A DNA stretch of 37,458 nucleotides from positions 1 to 37,458 of the forward strand of contig JAKCWW010005244.1 of NCBI GenBank assembly GCA_026260175.1. The letters are read 5' to 3'. Under the pieces are notes generated by a model. It was not told the origin of the DNA. It did not search any database and saw nothing but the letters and a program-made list of their open reading frames with translations. The position numbers were made by a program, and so were the translations under genes. This document shows positions 26,911 to 37,458 of this stretch, piece by piece (within the stretch, counting starts at the first letter, position 1; every line of letters begins with the position of its first letter). This stretch comes from Reticulitermes lucifugus (lineage: Eukaryota > Arthropoda > Insecta > Blattodea > Rhinotermitidae).

Positions 26911-29235
26911 GAGAACCCTGAGGTGGAGGACACAAGCAGAGTAAATAAAGAAAATGCACCTGTGTAAACAACAACTTATTGCTTGGAACAAACATATGGG
27001 AATGGATTCAAAAAATGAAACTTATTTTTACAATTCCCTTACAAGAAGTTTTCCCCTTTAAGCCGTTCCTTTTCATTGGTCAGTTCAAAACCTTCTTTGG
27101 CAGAAAACACTGTATCAAACCTCTGAAGCTGGAATTAAATGCCCAGGGTGCTCCAAAAGTGATGAGAATTTAAACAGCTGCCATCACTTTGCATGTTCTT
27201 GGGCAACAACTTTAGGCGATTTCCACACCTTAAACACAAACTGCTTGTTGACTATGATTGATGTTTGGTGTGAAATGGTTAGTAAAAAAGACAAACTATA
27301 GACAGTAAGCCAAAATAAAACAAGTGATATAACTATTCTGTATTACAGCAAAATGAATGATATTTTTGTACATAATATGATATTCCTGATTTTGTTTTCT
27401 AATAATTTCTAGGAAAAATGTAAAATATTAAGATACATTTATGTAACTATGCAGTGCATGAAGTAACTATATAGGGCATTGTGTATGCAGTGGATAAATT
27501 TGGAATATGCTGTAAATAAACAAATATCAAAGCTAATGAAGAAGTGGCATCCTTACCTAACTTATAGGCCTACTGTCAGTCAGTGTTGTTGACCAGTACT
27601 GCAGCTGGTGAATGAGGCCAATATGTGCATGATAGAGGATGTGTAGATTAAACAGCACAGGTGAATGGGACCCATTTGATCAAAGTGAAAAATGTATCTG
27701 TGGAGCCAAGACATGGATCCCATGGTTCTACCTGCTGATTCATTTATTGTGACTAGTTCATTCAGGAATAAGACATTATTAAATACTGACTTCAGAACAT
27801 CTTGGGTATGAACTGTGGAAAGAGAAGAATAAAGCAGGCAGAATGTGTAAAGAAAGAATGTTCCTACTGTAGGCTGTCCCATTGCTGTTGCTAGTAACTA
27901 CAAGTACACTAAATACATTAGCAAAATAAAATAATAAATTACCTTAGTAGTCAATGTAGTGTTACCAGTAATTCATTATCTGCATTTTTTCTAATCAGAA
28001 ACTTTCTTGTCAAACTAAACTTGTGATTACATGCCTAAGAATTTCTCTTTACCCACTTTAATGTTCATGAATTGAGGGGCAGGAAATAAAACATTACATG
28101 ATAAATATTTCATCTTATATTTTATGAAAGTTATACGAAATGTGAAGTACAAAGACGGAATGCGCAAAATAACGATAATGCAAAATATCTGTACACTTCT
28201 AGCTCCTTTTCTGTACACTTATTCACACATTTTAATGTAATGAGATACACAAACACTTTACAAAAAGAAATTCAATTTACTGTTCCAGATGGCAACATAA
28301 TTGAATTTGATGGTGAAAATATAAAACTTGTCTCTTGTTCTGAAATAATAAATAATGTAGCTTTTTGCAAATTTTACACTTTACTACTAGAGGATATACA
28401 TACATATATCTTAGTCATAATTTCTTGGATTACTGCCAAGTATTGAATAAAATGAAAACTGTGAAGCTCCATTTCACCTGATTCTTATGCATGTGGATGT
28501 ACCAATCAGCAAGAGACATGACACTCAGAAACTTACATGCACAGCCTGCAGTTTGGATCTCTGCTGCACTTTATAAATAACAAGGCATAAAACAAATTAA
28601 TTTTTTGCCTCCATGAACTAATTAATTCATTCCATGGAGAAGAGTCCTTCTTGAGAAGCTAACAGTTCCTCAGCTAGTCAAGAATCTGTCTCTGTTTACC
28701 TAACTATTAAGTAACCTAATATTATATACAAATATATAAATTATACTACTAAATTTGTAGGCGTATTCATCAAGAACTGTACAATACATACAAATAAAAG
28801 TCTCACTCCTATCCTACTTTGAACTTTAATATTAGAATGCCAGGTGGATTTGTGCTAAAAACATTCTCCATTTGTGAAGTCCAGTCTCATGGCATCCAGA
28901 TGACATGCCTTCTAGGGCCATCACATGGAATGAGCATATTTAACTAACTTGTACTTATGCATACACGCAAACAGTATTCACACAAACAGAAACACTCAGA
29001 AAATTACCACAACTTCATATTTCACATCTGATCATCTTGTATAACTGAGTGGCAGGTGACAAGGCAGTGTAACACATTTCACACTGCTGTATTCTAGGTC
29101 ATATAGTTTTCACACTAGTCCCATTTCTAGCCAACAAAACAATTCTGCCATGACACAGTCATTAAAACTTTCTGCAGCATCACACAAAGGAAATTTTACA
29201 GTTTATAAAACACTTGCACTCAGAAAATTCCACAG
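26911..29235. other. Intergenic, no gene recognised
   Basis: AT-rich sequence between the LINE and the PNUTS 3' end. Frames such as 27882-27580 (minus, 100 codons) and 28240-28446 (plus, 68 codons) have no recognisable motifs and look like chance. Confidence 0.5.
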
Positions 29236-29241
29236 TTTATT
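29236..29241 (-). terminator. Candidate poly(A) signal of PNUTS
   Basis: AATAAA on the minus strand about 60 nt after the PNUTS stop codon, implying a very short 3' UTR. Inferred from the hexamer and its position only. Confidence 0.5.
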
Positions 29242-29301
29242 GTAACAGTATTGCACAATTCAGCCTCCTTTGCTCTCTCAGTCTCAACCTGATAAACTGC
29301 T

Positions 29302-29417
29302 TCAATACTGTGGACAATTTACACCTGGATGAAAATACGGACACTTTTCACCGTGACGACAAAAACCACCTCGGAAATGTTTGCAAACAGCTCGATTTTG
29401 GCCACCCCAGCCACGAC
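29302..29417 (-). CDS. PPP1R10: PNUTS last exon, CCCH zinc finger and stop
   Basis: Acceptor TTTTCAG/GT. Encodes GRGWGGQNRAVCKHFRGG then FCRHGEKCPYFHPGVNCPQY and a TGA stop at 29304-29302. The finger spacing C-x7-C-x5-C-x3-H and 'FHPGVN' match human '...CRHFMMKGNC' to 'FYHPGVNGP'. Separated from the previous exon by a 1.3-kb intron that holds two mariner fragments. Confidence 0.94.
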
Positions 29418-32400
29418 CTGAAAACCCATATAATTCATTGTTTATCAATGCATTAAATACAGAATACACTTTACTATAATACATCACATTCACAACTGTT
29501 TCATGAATTTAAAATTCAAAAACAACTACCCACTAATGAAGCCAGTTGAGAAAAGAAGGTATTAAAATTTAACACACTTCTAATTCACTTCAATTAAATT
29601 TGACTGCTGTACAGTTCCAAGACTTTTTTGTTCGACACACACATGGAACAAGTTAGGAAATGTCAGCAGCACATAACAGTTACAATAACATGTCTGCTGT
29701 GTTACTACCAGTTTTCTCCATATCTTAGCAACAGATTTACAGTCAATCATGTTTGATGGTTACATTTAGATTGTTAACTGTTTCTTCAGCCTTAGTTTCT
29801 ACACCACACAGAACAGCCTGGCTCCGTTACAACTATCAATCACTATAAATGTACATTGGTCTTCATGCGAAGTGCCAGTTAATTTTGTTCGATTTTAACC
29901 AAACCTGAATTTGCTCGAGATATTTTAACATAAATCCCATTATAAAAAACAATTTACAAATAAGGTAACAAACATTCTGATGCTAAGAACTTTATTCTAA
30001 CTTTCCTGTATATTTGGCACATGGGTAGCCGGAGGTAAGCGTCAGGATCCCCAGATAGTCACCGCTGACATTTAAGCATTTGTCCCACCATGACACAAAG
30101 GCCTGTTTCCTGGCACAGAAGGAATCAGTGTCACATATTTGTAGCCAGGAGGTGACAGCATGTTTCATGTTAGTGTGTGCTGCAAATTAGTTGCCATACA
30201 GGACTTCTTAAGGGGTATGACGAGATGGAAATCCCTGGGCCCCAAACTGACAACCAGACTTGTGACTGGTTATGGTACTACAGCTGGGAGGTTATTGACC
30301 ACCCTCTGAACAGTCCTGATAGGCGTTTTCCATATCTTTGGAACCCTTAAGAAACAACTGACTGGACAGTGATTTGCAAAAACAGTGACATGAAGCAAGC
30401 TGTCACCTGCTGGTGACAGACACCTGATATCAATTTCTTACAACCAGGATACAAACCTTGGTGCAACGGCATGACAAATGCATAAAGATCAATTGCGACA
30501 ACATAGAAGCCTCATATGTATCATCTGCTACCCATGAGCCATGTACAAACAAAGTCAGAAAAAGGGCCTCAGAATCAGTGTCTTTGTTACATTACTCCTT
30601 TGTAAAATTTTACCAAAATCCATGCAGTGGGAGCTCAGTTGTTTCACACAGATGGGTAGACAGGACAAAGCTAGTAGCTGCTGTTCACAAATCTGTGAAC
30701 ATGTCTAAAAAAAAAGCAATCTGCAAGAACTCACCTCCACGATTGCCACCTCCTCCACCACCGCCACCGCCGCCGCCACCACCTTGCCAGTTATTACCCA
30801 TGTGAGGTCCATTGGGTCGAAACCAAGGGCCACCATTTGGTCCCCTTGGTCCCATTTGATTGCTGCCTCTTCCACTGCGCATCATACCACCCATGTTGGG
30901 TCCCCGAGCACCTCGGAATTGGTACATTCCTGGAGGAGGACCACCCATGGGGAAACCCTGTGGTCCATATGGACCCATATCTTCACCTCCCATCATGTTA
31001 TAGTTCATCTCTGGACCAGGTCCACCCATTCCAGGCATACTCATGCCAATGCCCATGGGGGGACCACCCTGGTTGTACATGTCCATTTGCATAGGCATTT
31101 CATTGACTGGGAGTACCTTTCCATCACCAGTCTGCAATAAAAGTACAAGATCTAAGTAGTTACAGTGTACATTACATCAAAACTTAGAATATACCTTTAC
31201 AATCGGGTAATCATTATTTGCTTGTGATTCATTACCACAGCAGTACTACTCAAAACAGAATCCTTCCTTCTAAAGCTGTAAGTTACCACGTCTATCCTTC
31301 CAGTATTATTACGGTAATCATTATTTTGGGCTTTAAGTAAGTAAATAAATAAATAAATAAATAAAATTTCAACTCTGATTGATGCTTACCCTCCAATCTC
31401 CACCCACTGGATGCATGTTGTTCATTGGGTTTGGCATCAACATACCCCCTGGCATAGGCACATTATTGGGTATGCCAGTCTGGTTTGGAAACATCTGCTG
31501 TGGTCCTGGGAATGTCTGATTTGGGTGATTTTGGTGATTTGGGAATGGCCCAAATGTAGGGGGTGGAGCCTGCTGAAACTGTGGTGGGGGTGACTGAGGA
31601 ATAATAATGGGCTTTGGTTCTGGCCATGGAGTGTTTTGGAAGTCATTAACACTGTCAGGATTGCCTGTTACATCTTCTAGAGGAATTATAACTGGCTCTG
31701 TAGTTGGGTGAATCTCAAGATCTGGTTCTGCTGCAGAGTCTGGTATCCTGTAAAGACAAACACAATTTTATATGGTCTTGAAGTCTTCTTAACCTACTGT
31801 ATGAAGAAAAATTAATCACATTTAACCTACTGCAGACAAACACTGATGAAGGGTCAGCATAACAGACCCAAAAGTTCCTATCATTAACAATCTATGAACG
31901 CATCTCACAGTAACCTTATCTCGTCTCGTCTGAAAAATATGGTGTATATTAATGCCAGTCATTATTTTAGTTATCCTGTGACGTATATTGTAAGGATCAA
32001 GCTGTCACTGTGCATACCACAAAGGCACATAGAGGAGTGGCAGTAAAGCTCCACTCACTCTTAATCTTGGCACTAGATACTGGTGTGGTCAGCCTCATGC
32101 CCTGGCCAATTACCCCTTGGGAAATACTCCCCAGTACCCACACAACAGGAGGCTAGTTGCAGAACAGAAAACTCTCTGACCAAAATACATTTTGAACAAA
32201 GACCACTATGTATGGCAATTCTTTATTTATATAGATTGGACTTCAAACTTGGTAAGATAAAAATGTCCAAACTGGACAGTAAAAAAGGAAGGGACTCTAC
32301 TCAAAACCAATTAAAAGGCAAATAGGAACTTTGTATGATAATGTAAATTCCAATGTTCTTTCATACTTGGGCAGCTTATCAAGGCATTTTTCCTGACTTT

Positions 32401-35400
32401 ATTTCAGTCACAATCAACATACATGGTTCTGCTGAAGTACAGTGCTTGCAGAATAACTTTCTCTCGCGCATACTGAACATCTTTCTCTCGGCTGCGGCTA
32501 CCTGGCTCCACCAGGCTGGGTGGTATATCAATTGGAATAAGAGGCTGCCATGTTACTTTCTCCTCCATTATATCATCTTGAGCTGCAAAGGAATTCATAC
32601 GTAAAGACATGTATGCACACTTACTACTTTACGGAGTTACAAGAGGACAAAATTTGTACAACCATGTTACTGCCAAAGCATGACATACCATACCATTGCC
32701 AATTATTTTCTTATACTGGTTTTAGGTGCACTCACACTCAAACAACAAAATAAATTCAGCCATTTCTGCCTGTCTTTGTAAACGCATCAGGACGACTCCC
32801 ACTAAGTTGATTTTTGTGAAATTTCATATCTGAGCTTTTGACTAAAATTTGTCGAAACATTCTGATTTTGGTTAAAATCAAACAAAAAACAGACACTTTA
32901 CATGAATACCTACCTACATTTATCACACAGTCTCACTGTTGAGGATAAAAGAACACAAAATCCATTGTTGAGATACAGGGAAAACATCTCCCACATGAAG
33001 AACAAAAGAAAGTCACAATCAACTGTAAATCTGTTCCTAAGATGCAGAGGAATTTTATAGTGTGTGTTCATACATTTCTTCTTGGAAACTACTCATGAAA
33101 TTTGGTACTGGAGGTGAACATTAAATGATGTTCAGAAAATTCTCCTTCAATTCATATTGCTTAGATAGAAATCCCATTTGATGTGAAGACAAAATCAAAT
33201 TTTATACTGATTTTCTCCCAACAGCTCACTGTACAGATAAATAAGTGAAGAGCATGAAACAAACATCTTATTAACCCTCTGGCACCAAACAATGCATATG
33301 GTTGAATTTCAAAATGATTCAGCATATGTGTTGACCAATTTCTGTCACTCTTGTAAGGCCCTATTGGAGTTCTTTCTTGGAAATTGGGTTTTTGTTGTTG
33401 TTGTGGGTGTAAGACATTGCATGAAGAACAAATCCTGTAATATTCGTATAAAACCCAGTGTTCAGCAGATTACCGCCAACAACATGACAAATTATTTCGA
33501 CATTTTGAAACATTATATTTGTACCACTTCAACCAAAGAACATTTTACACAGATTAAACAAGTTGGGAAATGCAGGTATTTTGTAACAATGCTGCTACAT
33601 TTGCTTTATTATTGCTCCTAGATTTTTAAAATGTAAATGCTAACTTCTGATGCTGTCAATTCATGCAAAGGTGAGGGGACAGATCAGTAAGGAACTCTAA
33701 TTTAAAACATCAAAATCTGTTCAATGATTCTCAAGTCTGGGAAGGTAACAGCACAACAACCACTTTTATGAGCCAAAAATGTTCAAATTTTCTCTCAGAT
33801 ATAACTAAACAAAAGAAAGACGAACACATGTTCCTGTGCACATGTAACATTAGATGCACACCAAGAAGTTCAACACAAATCCTATTGTGTTTATAAAGTA
33901 ATTATATACTTATGCTAATGAGAGGAATACTTATGGCAGGTAAATCAGGAGGGTATATACATCTAACATATGCCTGAAATGATTTATCACTCCATTGTGT
34001 ATGTATACTGGTAGCATAAATGGTGATAAAGAGACACACAATATAATTATGTCTCAATAAAACAGGTCACTTAAGGCTTAAAGATACTGAGAACCTTGAC
34101 ATGTACTTCTCAACAAGGACATGTTGTTCTGCTACCAAGATCAGTAAGGGACACGGAATACCTTCATTATCAACGAACTCGTCACCTCAAGTTGTTGGTA
34201 TCCACATGAGCACATAAACATTTATCATCATATCACATTTAATAACTTTATCACAAAAAAGATGATTTCATTATTGATAAATAGTTATGTACAGGAGGTC
34301 AAATGCTCAAATGTGGAAAGCTGTGAGCCACACAGCCACTCAACCTAGGAAAACATGCTTTCTTTTCTTCATTTGATAAAATCTATGAAATTTTATTAGA
34401 ATCAGCTACACTTATTTTGCAGCTTACAGGCCACAGTGTTTCTTACAAGCATGGTTCCCTTAATCTGTGCCAGCGAAGTTGGTAGATTCACCACTCAACC
34501 ACAGGCCCACAAACTTTACTTCTATGCACACATCACCATAAGAGAAAAAATAAAATTATGATTACTGGCAAGTTATGTGTTTGCATTTCTGCAAGACCTA
34601 ACTTCTAGGCCAGGAATCGCCACTAATCTGAATACTTACGTAGCTTCCTTGCATTCAGGAACGCTTCTCTTTCATTACTTCTTTCTATTTGTTTCATGTC
34701 CATAAATGTTTTTGTTACATTCACTGTAAAAGAACAAAAAACAACATCAGAAGTCCGATATATCCATACTACAATCAAAGAGGAGTCAGAGAAAGAAACA
34801 AACTCAACAATTTAAATCAATCTACTTGGTTGTATGCAAGTTCTGTGTGCTGCCATAGCTACTGTTACAGCATGAACCTACAGCATATGGCTGTTTAAAT
34901 GCCAGGTTTCTGTTGCTAACAGAGCACTATTCAATTTAAATGACCACAGTGGGACAACATTTTCTTTTCAGACAAAATGATGTATGTTTAATGGAGCATT
35001 GTTTTGTTTATCCATTAAAGGCTAAATGGTTTAAAAGTAAAACAGGTAGGCAACAGACTGATTAACATGATGGTATGGGTTATATCTACCAAACCACATA
35101 TTTCTGAAAGGCACAGCACACTATGCTTACCTCTTTCTGTTTCATCCAACTCAAAGTACTTTATAGTCTCCAAATCCTTTTCTTGTTTCCATCTGACAGA
35201 TTTCTTTGGGCCCTTCTTGGTCTTGTGGTAGATGAGCACACCCCTTGGATATTTACCGGGTGCATCTTCAGATGAATCCTTGCCTTTAGCGTCCTTAGAA
35301 GAACCATCTTTTTCCTTTGAGCTCTCTTCTTTGGACAATCTCCTTTTGCTTTCATCTGTCCTGTCTGCTGCAGTGTTAGGACTACCTTCACTGCCATCCT

Positions 35401-35418
35401 CTGAGCTTTGTCTAAGCA
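29302..35418 (-). CDS. PPP1R10: PNUTS (PP1 nuclear targeting subunit, PPP1R10) homologue, last 6 exons
   Basis: Family knowledge: nuclear scaffold that docks protein phosphatase 1 (with TOX4/WDR82 in animals) and controls RNA polymerase II CTD dephosphorylation and transcription termination. Seen: exons 35418-35131, 34723-34640, 32582-32423, 31747-31390, 31131-30735 and 29417-29302 join in frame to the stop at 29302 (1203 nt, 400 codons plus stop). Order: Ser/Lys/Glu-rich stretch; KKSVRW, the RVxF PP1-docking motif, followed by YFELDETERVNVTKTF; an MEEKVTW block; a Pro-rich stretch; a Gly/Met/Pro-rich RGG-like region ending in 13 Gly; and a CCCH finger C-x7-C-x5-C-x3-H near the C-terminus. 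The N-terminal TFIIS-like (LW) exons were not found up to 37458 and should lie further right. Confidence 0.93.
30000..30175 (-). mobile_element. Mariner transposase C-terminal fragment
   Basis: Minus strand: NMKHAVTSWLQICDTDSF, then ARKQAFVSWWDKCLNVSGDY. Matches the mariner end 'DVKQAVTSWLQTLDTDFF ... LVPRWDKCLNVNGDYVE'. Confidence 0.82.
30225..30640 (+). mobile_element. Mariner transposase C-terminal fragment, inverted to its neighbour
   Basis: Plus strand: WEVIDHPLNSPD, DMKQAVTCW, then LVQRHDKCIKINCDNIEASY and VSSATHEPC. Covers the mariner 'WEVLDHPPYSPDLAP' block to the C-terminus, with stops and frameshifts. Confidence 0.82.
30735..31131 (-). CDS. PPP1R10: PNUTS exon, Gly/Met/Pro-rich and RGG-like region
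   Basis: Acceptor TTGCAG/AC, donor GGAG/GTGAGT. Encodes TGDGKVLPVNEMPMQ, many MGG/PGP repeats, FRGARGPN and RSGRGSNQ, then a run of 13 Gly coded by mixed GGN codons, then NRG. The same compositional region precedes the zinc finger in vertebrate PNUTS and is linked to nucleic-acid binding. Higher GC than the surroundings because of the Gly/Pro codons. Confidence 0.92.
31341..31366. repeat. (AAAT)n microsatellite
   Basis: About six tetranucleotide units in the PNUTS intron between exons 31747-31390 and 31131-30735, about 25 bp from the donor. Confidence 0.95.
31390..31747 (-). CDS. PPP1R10: PNUTS exon, proline-rich region
   Basis: Acceptor TTTACAG/GA, donor AGG/GTAAGC. An open 358-nt exon with IPDSAAEPDLEIHPTTEPV (cf. 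human 'EPDPEPYEPI') then a long Pro/Gln/Asn-rich stretch ending NNMHPVGGDWR. Identified by the splice signals, matching phases and the acidic 'EPDLE' start. Confidence 0.88.
31841..31878 (+). ncRNA. Hammerhead-like motif, degenerate copy
   Basis: CUGAUGA (31843-31849), A, perfect stem GGGUC/GACCC with a 9-nt loop, then AAA where GAA is expected, then AGUUCC. Probably inactive. In a PNUTS intron, antisense to the gene. Confidence 0.42.
32008..32152 (-). repeat. tRNA-derived SINE, family 1, copy G (5'-truncated)
   Basis: Complement of the body: 'AGAGGAGTGGCAGTAAAGCT', 'TCTTGGCACTAGATACTGG', 'CAGCCTCATGCCCTGGCCA', ending 'ACACAACAGGAGGCTAG'. No head. In a PNUTS intron. Confidence 0.8.
32423..32582 (-). 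CDS. PPP1R10: PNUTS exon, 'MEEKVTW' block
   Basis: Acceptor TTTGCAG/CT, donor CAT/GTATGT. Encodes QDDIMEEKVTWQPLIPIDIP and VEPGSRSREKDVQYAREKVI, aligning with human 'DNMEEKVPW' and '[20 protein letters not shown]'. Frame is phase 1 in, phase 2 out. Confidence 0.93.
32760..34630. other. PNUTS intron, no other feature recognised
   Basis: AT-rich intron sequence. A 109-codon plus-strand frame at 33292-33621 has no recognisable motif. A short tRNA-like string near 34470-34510 is too weak to call. Confidence 0.5.
34640..34723 (-). CDS. PPP1R10: PNUTS exon, 'VNVTKTF' block (84 nt)
   Basis: Acceptor TTTACAG/TG, donor CTAC/GTAAGT. Encodes VNVTKTFMDMKQIERSNERE and AFLNARKL, which directly continue the conserved DETERVNV sequence of the previous exon. 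Too short for a simple ORF scan, found by looking for the family continuation. Confidence 0.92.
35131..35418 (-). CDS. PPP1R10: PNUTS exon with PP1-binding RVxF motif
   Basis: Acceptor CTGACAG/TG, donor GAG/GTAAGC. Begins LRQSSEDGSEGSPN, a low-complexity charged stretch, then KKSVRW (RVxF class, W at the last position as in human KTVTW) and YFELDETER, nearly identical to human. The preceding exon must end with one base of the split codon; it is not in the window. Confidence 0.93.
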
Positions 35419-37284
35419 CTGTCAGACAAACAAAGAAAATAAATAAAAATATGCATACATTCTTGGCTTAAATGGAAGGACAACATTACAATGCATTTCA
35501 GAGAAACAGGCTGTGGTTGTAGGGGTTGTAGGTTCATGACAGACTCCATTGGTAGGCTATTGTAATTAAGGTTGTAAGCCTTGTAATGGGCATCACTAAA
35601 TTATGTTGTAAGGCTATGAAATGACTTCAGTCCCTTACTGAACAGTTTGTGTTAGCACAGCTGAATTGCCAGTTGCAGGATGTAATTGTGCAAGTTATAT
35701 GCAGTTGAAATCAGGCCGGATTAATGTTATTTATTTTTCACAAGCTCATAATGCCTGTTACAGTTTATGCCTTGCATTAAATATTTGAACTCGGTGTGGT
35801 CATTTTGATAATATAAATGTCCACAAAGAAACAAGAAATAACATCAAAAGTGTGCAGTGTACATCACAACACTGTTCAAACAGTGTGCAATGAAACATTC
35901 AGTTTTTCCTCAGAAAATCAAGTATTGACATCTTCCAGAAAAGCACGCAAAACTGCATGAAGTTAGATAAAAATGACTTTTATACAGACATACTGCATCA
36001 GAGTGCAAATTTAATGATGGTGGAATATTACACAGCATCAAAACTACGGAAGACAATGGTGGAGGCAACAGGCTCTTCCGGACAGTCGTCAATCTTATGC
36101 ACATTAAGGAAAATTTATTTCTGACACAGCATACGTGTCCAACCCGTGACCTGCCGGGTTGTATTATGTGGCCCATAACCACATTTTAAATTACGTATAT
36201 ACTATACAAATTACACAATAATATTGGTATACCACTTATTGCAACATTTACAGGTGTGGCCCAAAAATTGGCCAACCATAAGGGTTGTGGTCCTTTGCCA
36301 AAAAAGCTTGGATTCTTGTGATACAGAAAATGTAATGGAAGATGGAACTTATTTGTCGAATGCAGAGATACTGTGGCAGCATGAGTGGAATTTCTTAGAA
36401 TTTTGCAGACAGTCTGCTTGACAAGTGTCATGTGACCATTTCTTATGTGGATTAAACATGGATAAACAAGAATCATTCCTTACAAATCTCCAGTAGAGCA
36501 AGTGAACTGAACGTGAAAGCTAGAAATGGAAGCAGAAAAATAATGTACCATGCTAGTTCTCATAAAACAGGATTTGGTAAACAACACAAATTAAAGTTTT
36601 GGTCTGAAGGTAAGCAGGTGTATTCACATTACATGTCAGAAGTGAATGCCAAACTGTCAAAAAACTGGCTTATTTTATGTAGAAGAAAGGTCAACAATTC
36701 TGGTGCATAATACTAATTCTTTTGAATACATTTCCTTCAACAAATTGAAAAAAGTATGAAATTGTTGACTGGCTCAAAAAAGAATAATACTTAACACAGA
36801 TCCAACCAAAATCAGAACAGAGTTGCTTTGGAATGTTCAACCCATCAAGATATCACATGAAATACAAGAACTGAACCAAATAGCTAATGAAAGGCGTCAC
36901 CACATTTCGTGACTGCCACAACACTGCCACCACAAACCCACAGAAATAAACCTTTAAAGACATAAAGTAACATGAGTTATAACCTGGTGGTACATAAAAT
37001 ATCCCTTAGACCTTAAAGGGTTAATATGGGTTCTGGAGAAGACAGAAGTTACAAACAGAAACAAAACTTGTAAATTGGCAGATGCTTCGTGATGGAAGAG
37101 TGATACTGCTGGCAGAATGGGACAAATGTGTATGACATACAAGGATAGGGTTTTGTAACAGATTGTGCCTGGGCCAATACTGCAAAGCCCAAGACATAAA
37201 GACTGACAAGTGACATCAGTATTCACAGAAAAGATCCTGAGTGACAAATAGACATACACAACAGCCTGGATGGTAAATGTAATA
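35419..37284. other. PNUTS upstream intron, no exon found
   Basis: I looked for the N-terminal TFIIS-like domain or any further PNUTS exon on the minus strand and found none. 'ACAGGTGTGGCCCAAAAATTGGC' near 36250 hints at a transposon terminus but has no partner. Confidence 0.5.
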
Positions 37285-37458
37285 CAGTGAAACCCATCGT
37301 TCCCGTTACCGTCGTTCGCCCGCATGTATCGTCTGCCTTATTTGGTCCCGAAATTAGCCCCATATAAATAACACTATTTTTTCCCGCCTCCATTATTCCT
37401 CGAACTGTCGTTTTCCCGCACCAATAGTTGAAAAATCACGGTCCTGACGCAACATTTT
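37285..37458 (+). mobile_element. End of a Tigger/pogo-like DNA transposon (runs off window)
   Basis: After TA (37283-37284) it begins CAGTGAAACCCATCGTTCCC and carries repeated 'CGTCGTTCGCC', 'ATCGTCTGCC' and 'TGTCGTTTTCCCGC' subterminal motifs, CpG-rich and unlike the surroundings. The rest is beyond the right edge. Confidence 0.6.

Noticed and set aside
27580..27882. 100-codon minus-strand frame as a gene
   Set aside because: Starts with a hydrophobic stretch that could pass for a signal peptide, but no family resemblance and no gene structure around it.
31411..31652. Frames inside the PNUTS proline-rich exon on other frames/strand
   Set aside because: They are shadows of the minus-strand coding frame, which is supported by splice phases.
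33292..33621. 109-codon plus-strand frame in a PNUTS intron
   Set aside because: No recognisable domain, low-complexity valine run; likely chance in a long intron.
36186..36476. Transposon with TIR-like start near 36250
   Set aside because: Only one possible end resembling a mariner terminus was seen, with no partner and no transposase string.

Overview
This is a stretch of a eukaryotic, almost certainly insect, nuclear genome. It is AT-rich, gene-poor and has long introns, with canonical GT/AG splice junctions and many decayed transposable elements. The conceptual translations of several repeats match families I remember as abundant in cockroach and termite (Blattodea) assemblies. These include the non-LTR tail ending in a 'VNTVxNLxVP' string, the 'QxxLHNILEE' repeat and the tRNA-derived SINEs. 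A blattodean is therefore my best guess, but it is inferred from memory and not tested.

Two protein-coding genes are present, both on the minus strand and both incomplete. (1) 21413-8049: eight exons of a glycerophosphocholine phosphodiesterase 1 (GPCPD1/GDE5) homologue. It has an N-terminal CBM20 domain followed by the first half of the GDPD catalytic domain. All eight exons join in frame to give 407 codons. The C-terminal half of the catalytic domain was not found and probably lies below position 1. (2) 35418-29302: the last six exons of a PNUTS (PPP1R10) homologue. They carry the PP1-docking RVxF motif, a conserved middle region, a Gly/Pro/Met-rich RGG-like tail and a C-terminal CCCH zinc finger. 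The N-terminal TFIIS-like exons would lie above the right edge. No tRNA, rRNA or CRISPR was seen.

Layout. 1-8 kb: repeats (LINE end, Penelope-like GIY-YIG fossil, inverted SINE pair, a TA-flanked MITE, LINE tail). 8-21.4 kb: GPCPD1, its introns full of insertions, including a nested LINE-in-mariner insertion with a 12-bp target duplication, a Tigger-like element with both inverted repeats, several SINEs and a hammerhead-ribozyme-like motif. 21.4-29.2 kb: intergenic, with a candidate promoter near 24.6 kb, an interstitial telomere-like repeat, SINE copies around an assembly gap, and a LINE tail. 29.2-35.4 kb: PNUTS, with a head-to-head pair of mariner fragments in one intron. 35.4-37.5 kb: upstream PNUTS intron, with the end of a second Tigger/pogo-like element running off the window.

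The most interesting signal is a recurring small RNA fold: CUGANGA, one extra nucleotide, a stem-loop, then GAA. It occurs at five places. One copy (13794-13833) satisfies nearly all hammerhead-ribozyme constraints, and a Penelope-like element, a class known to carry minimal hammerheads, is present as a fossil in the same window.
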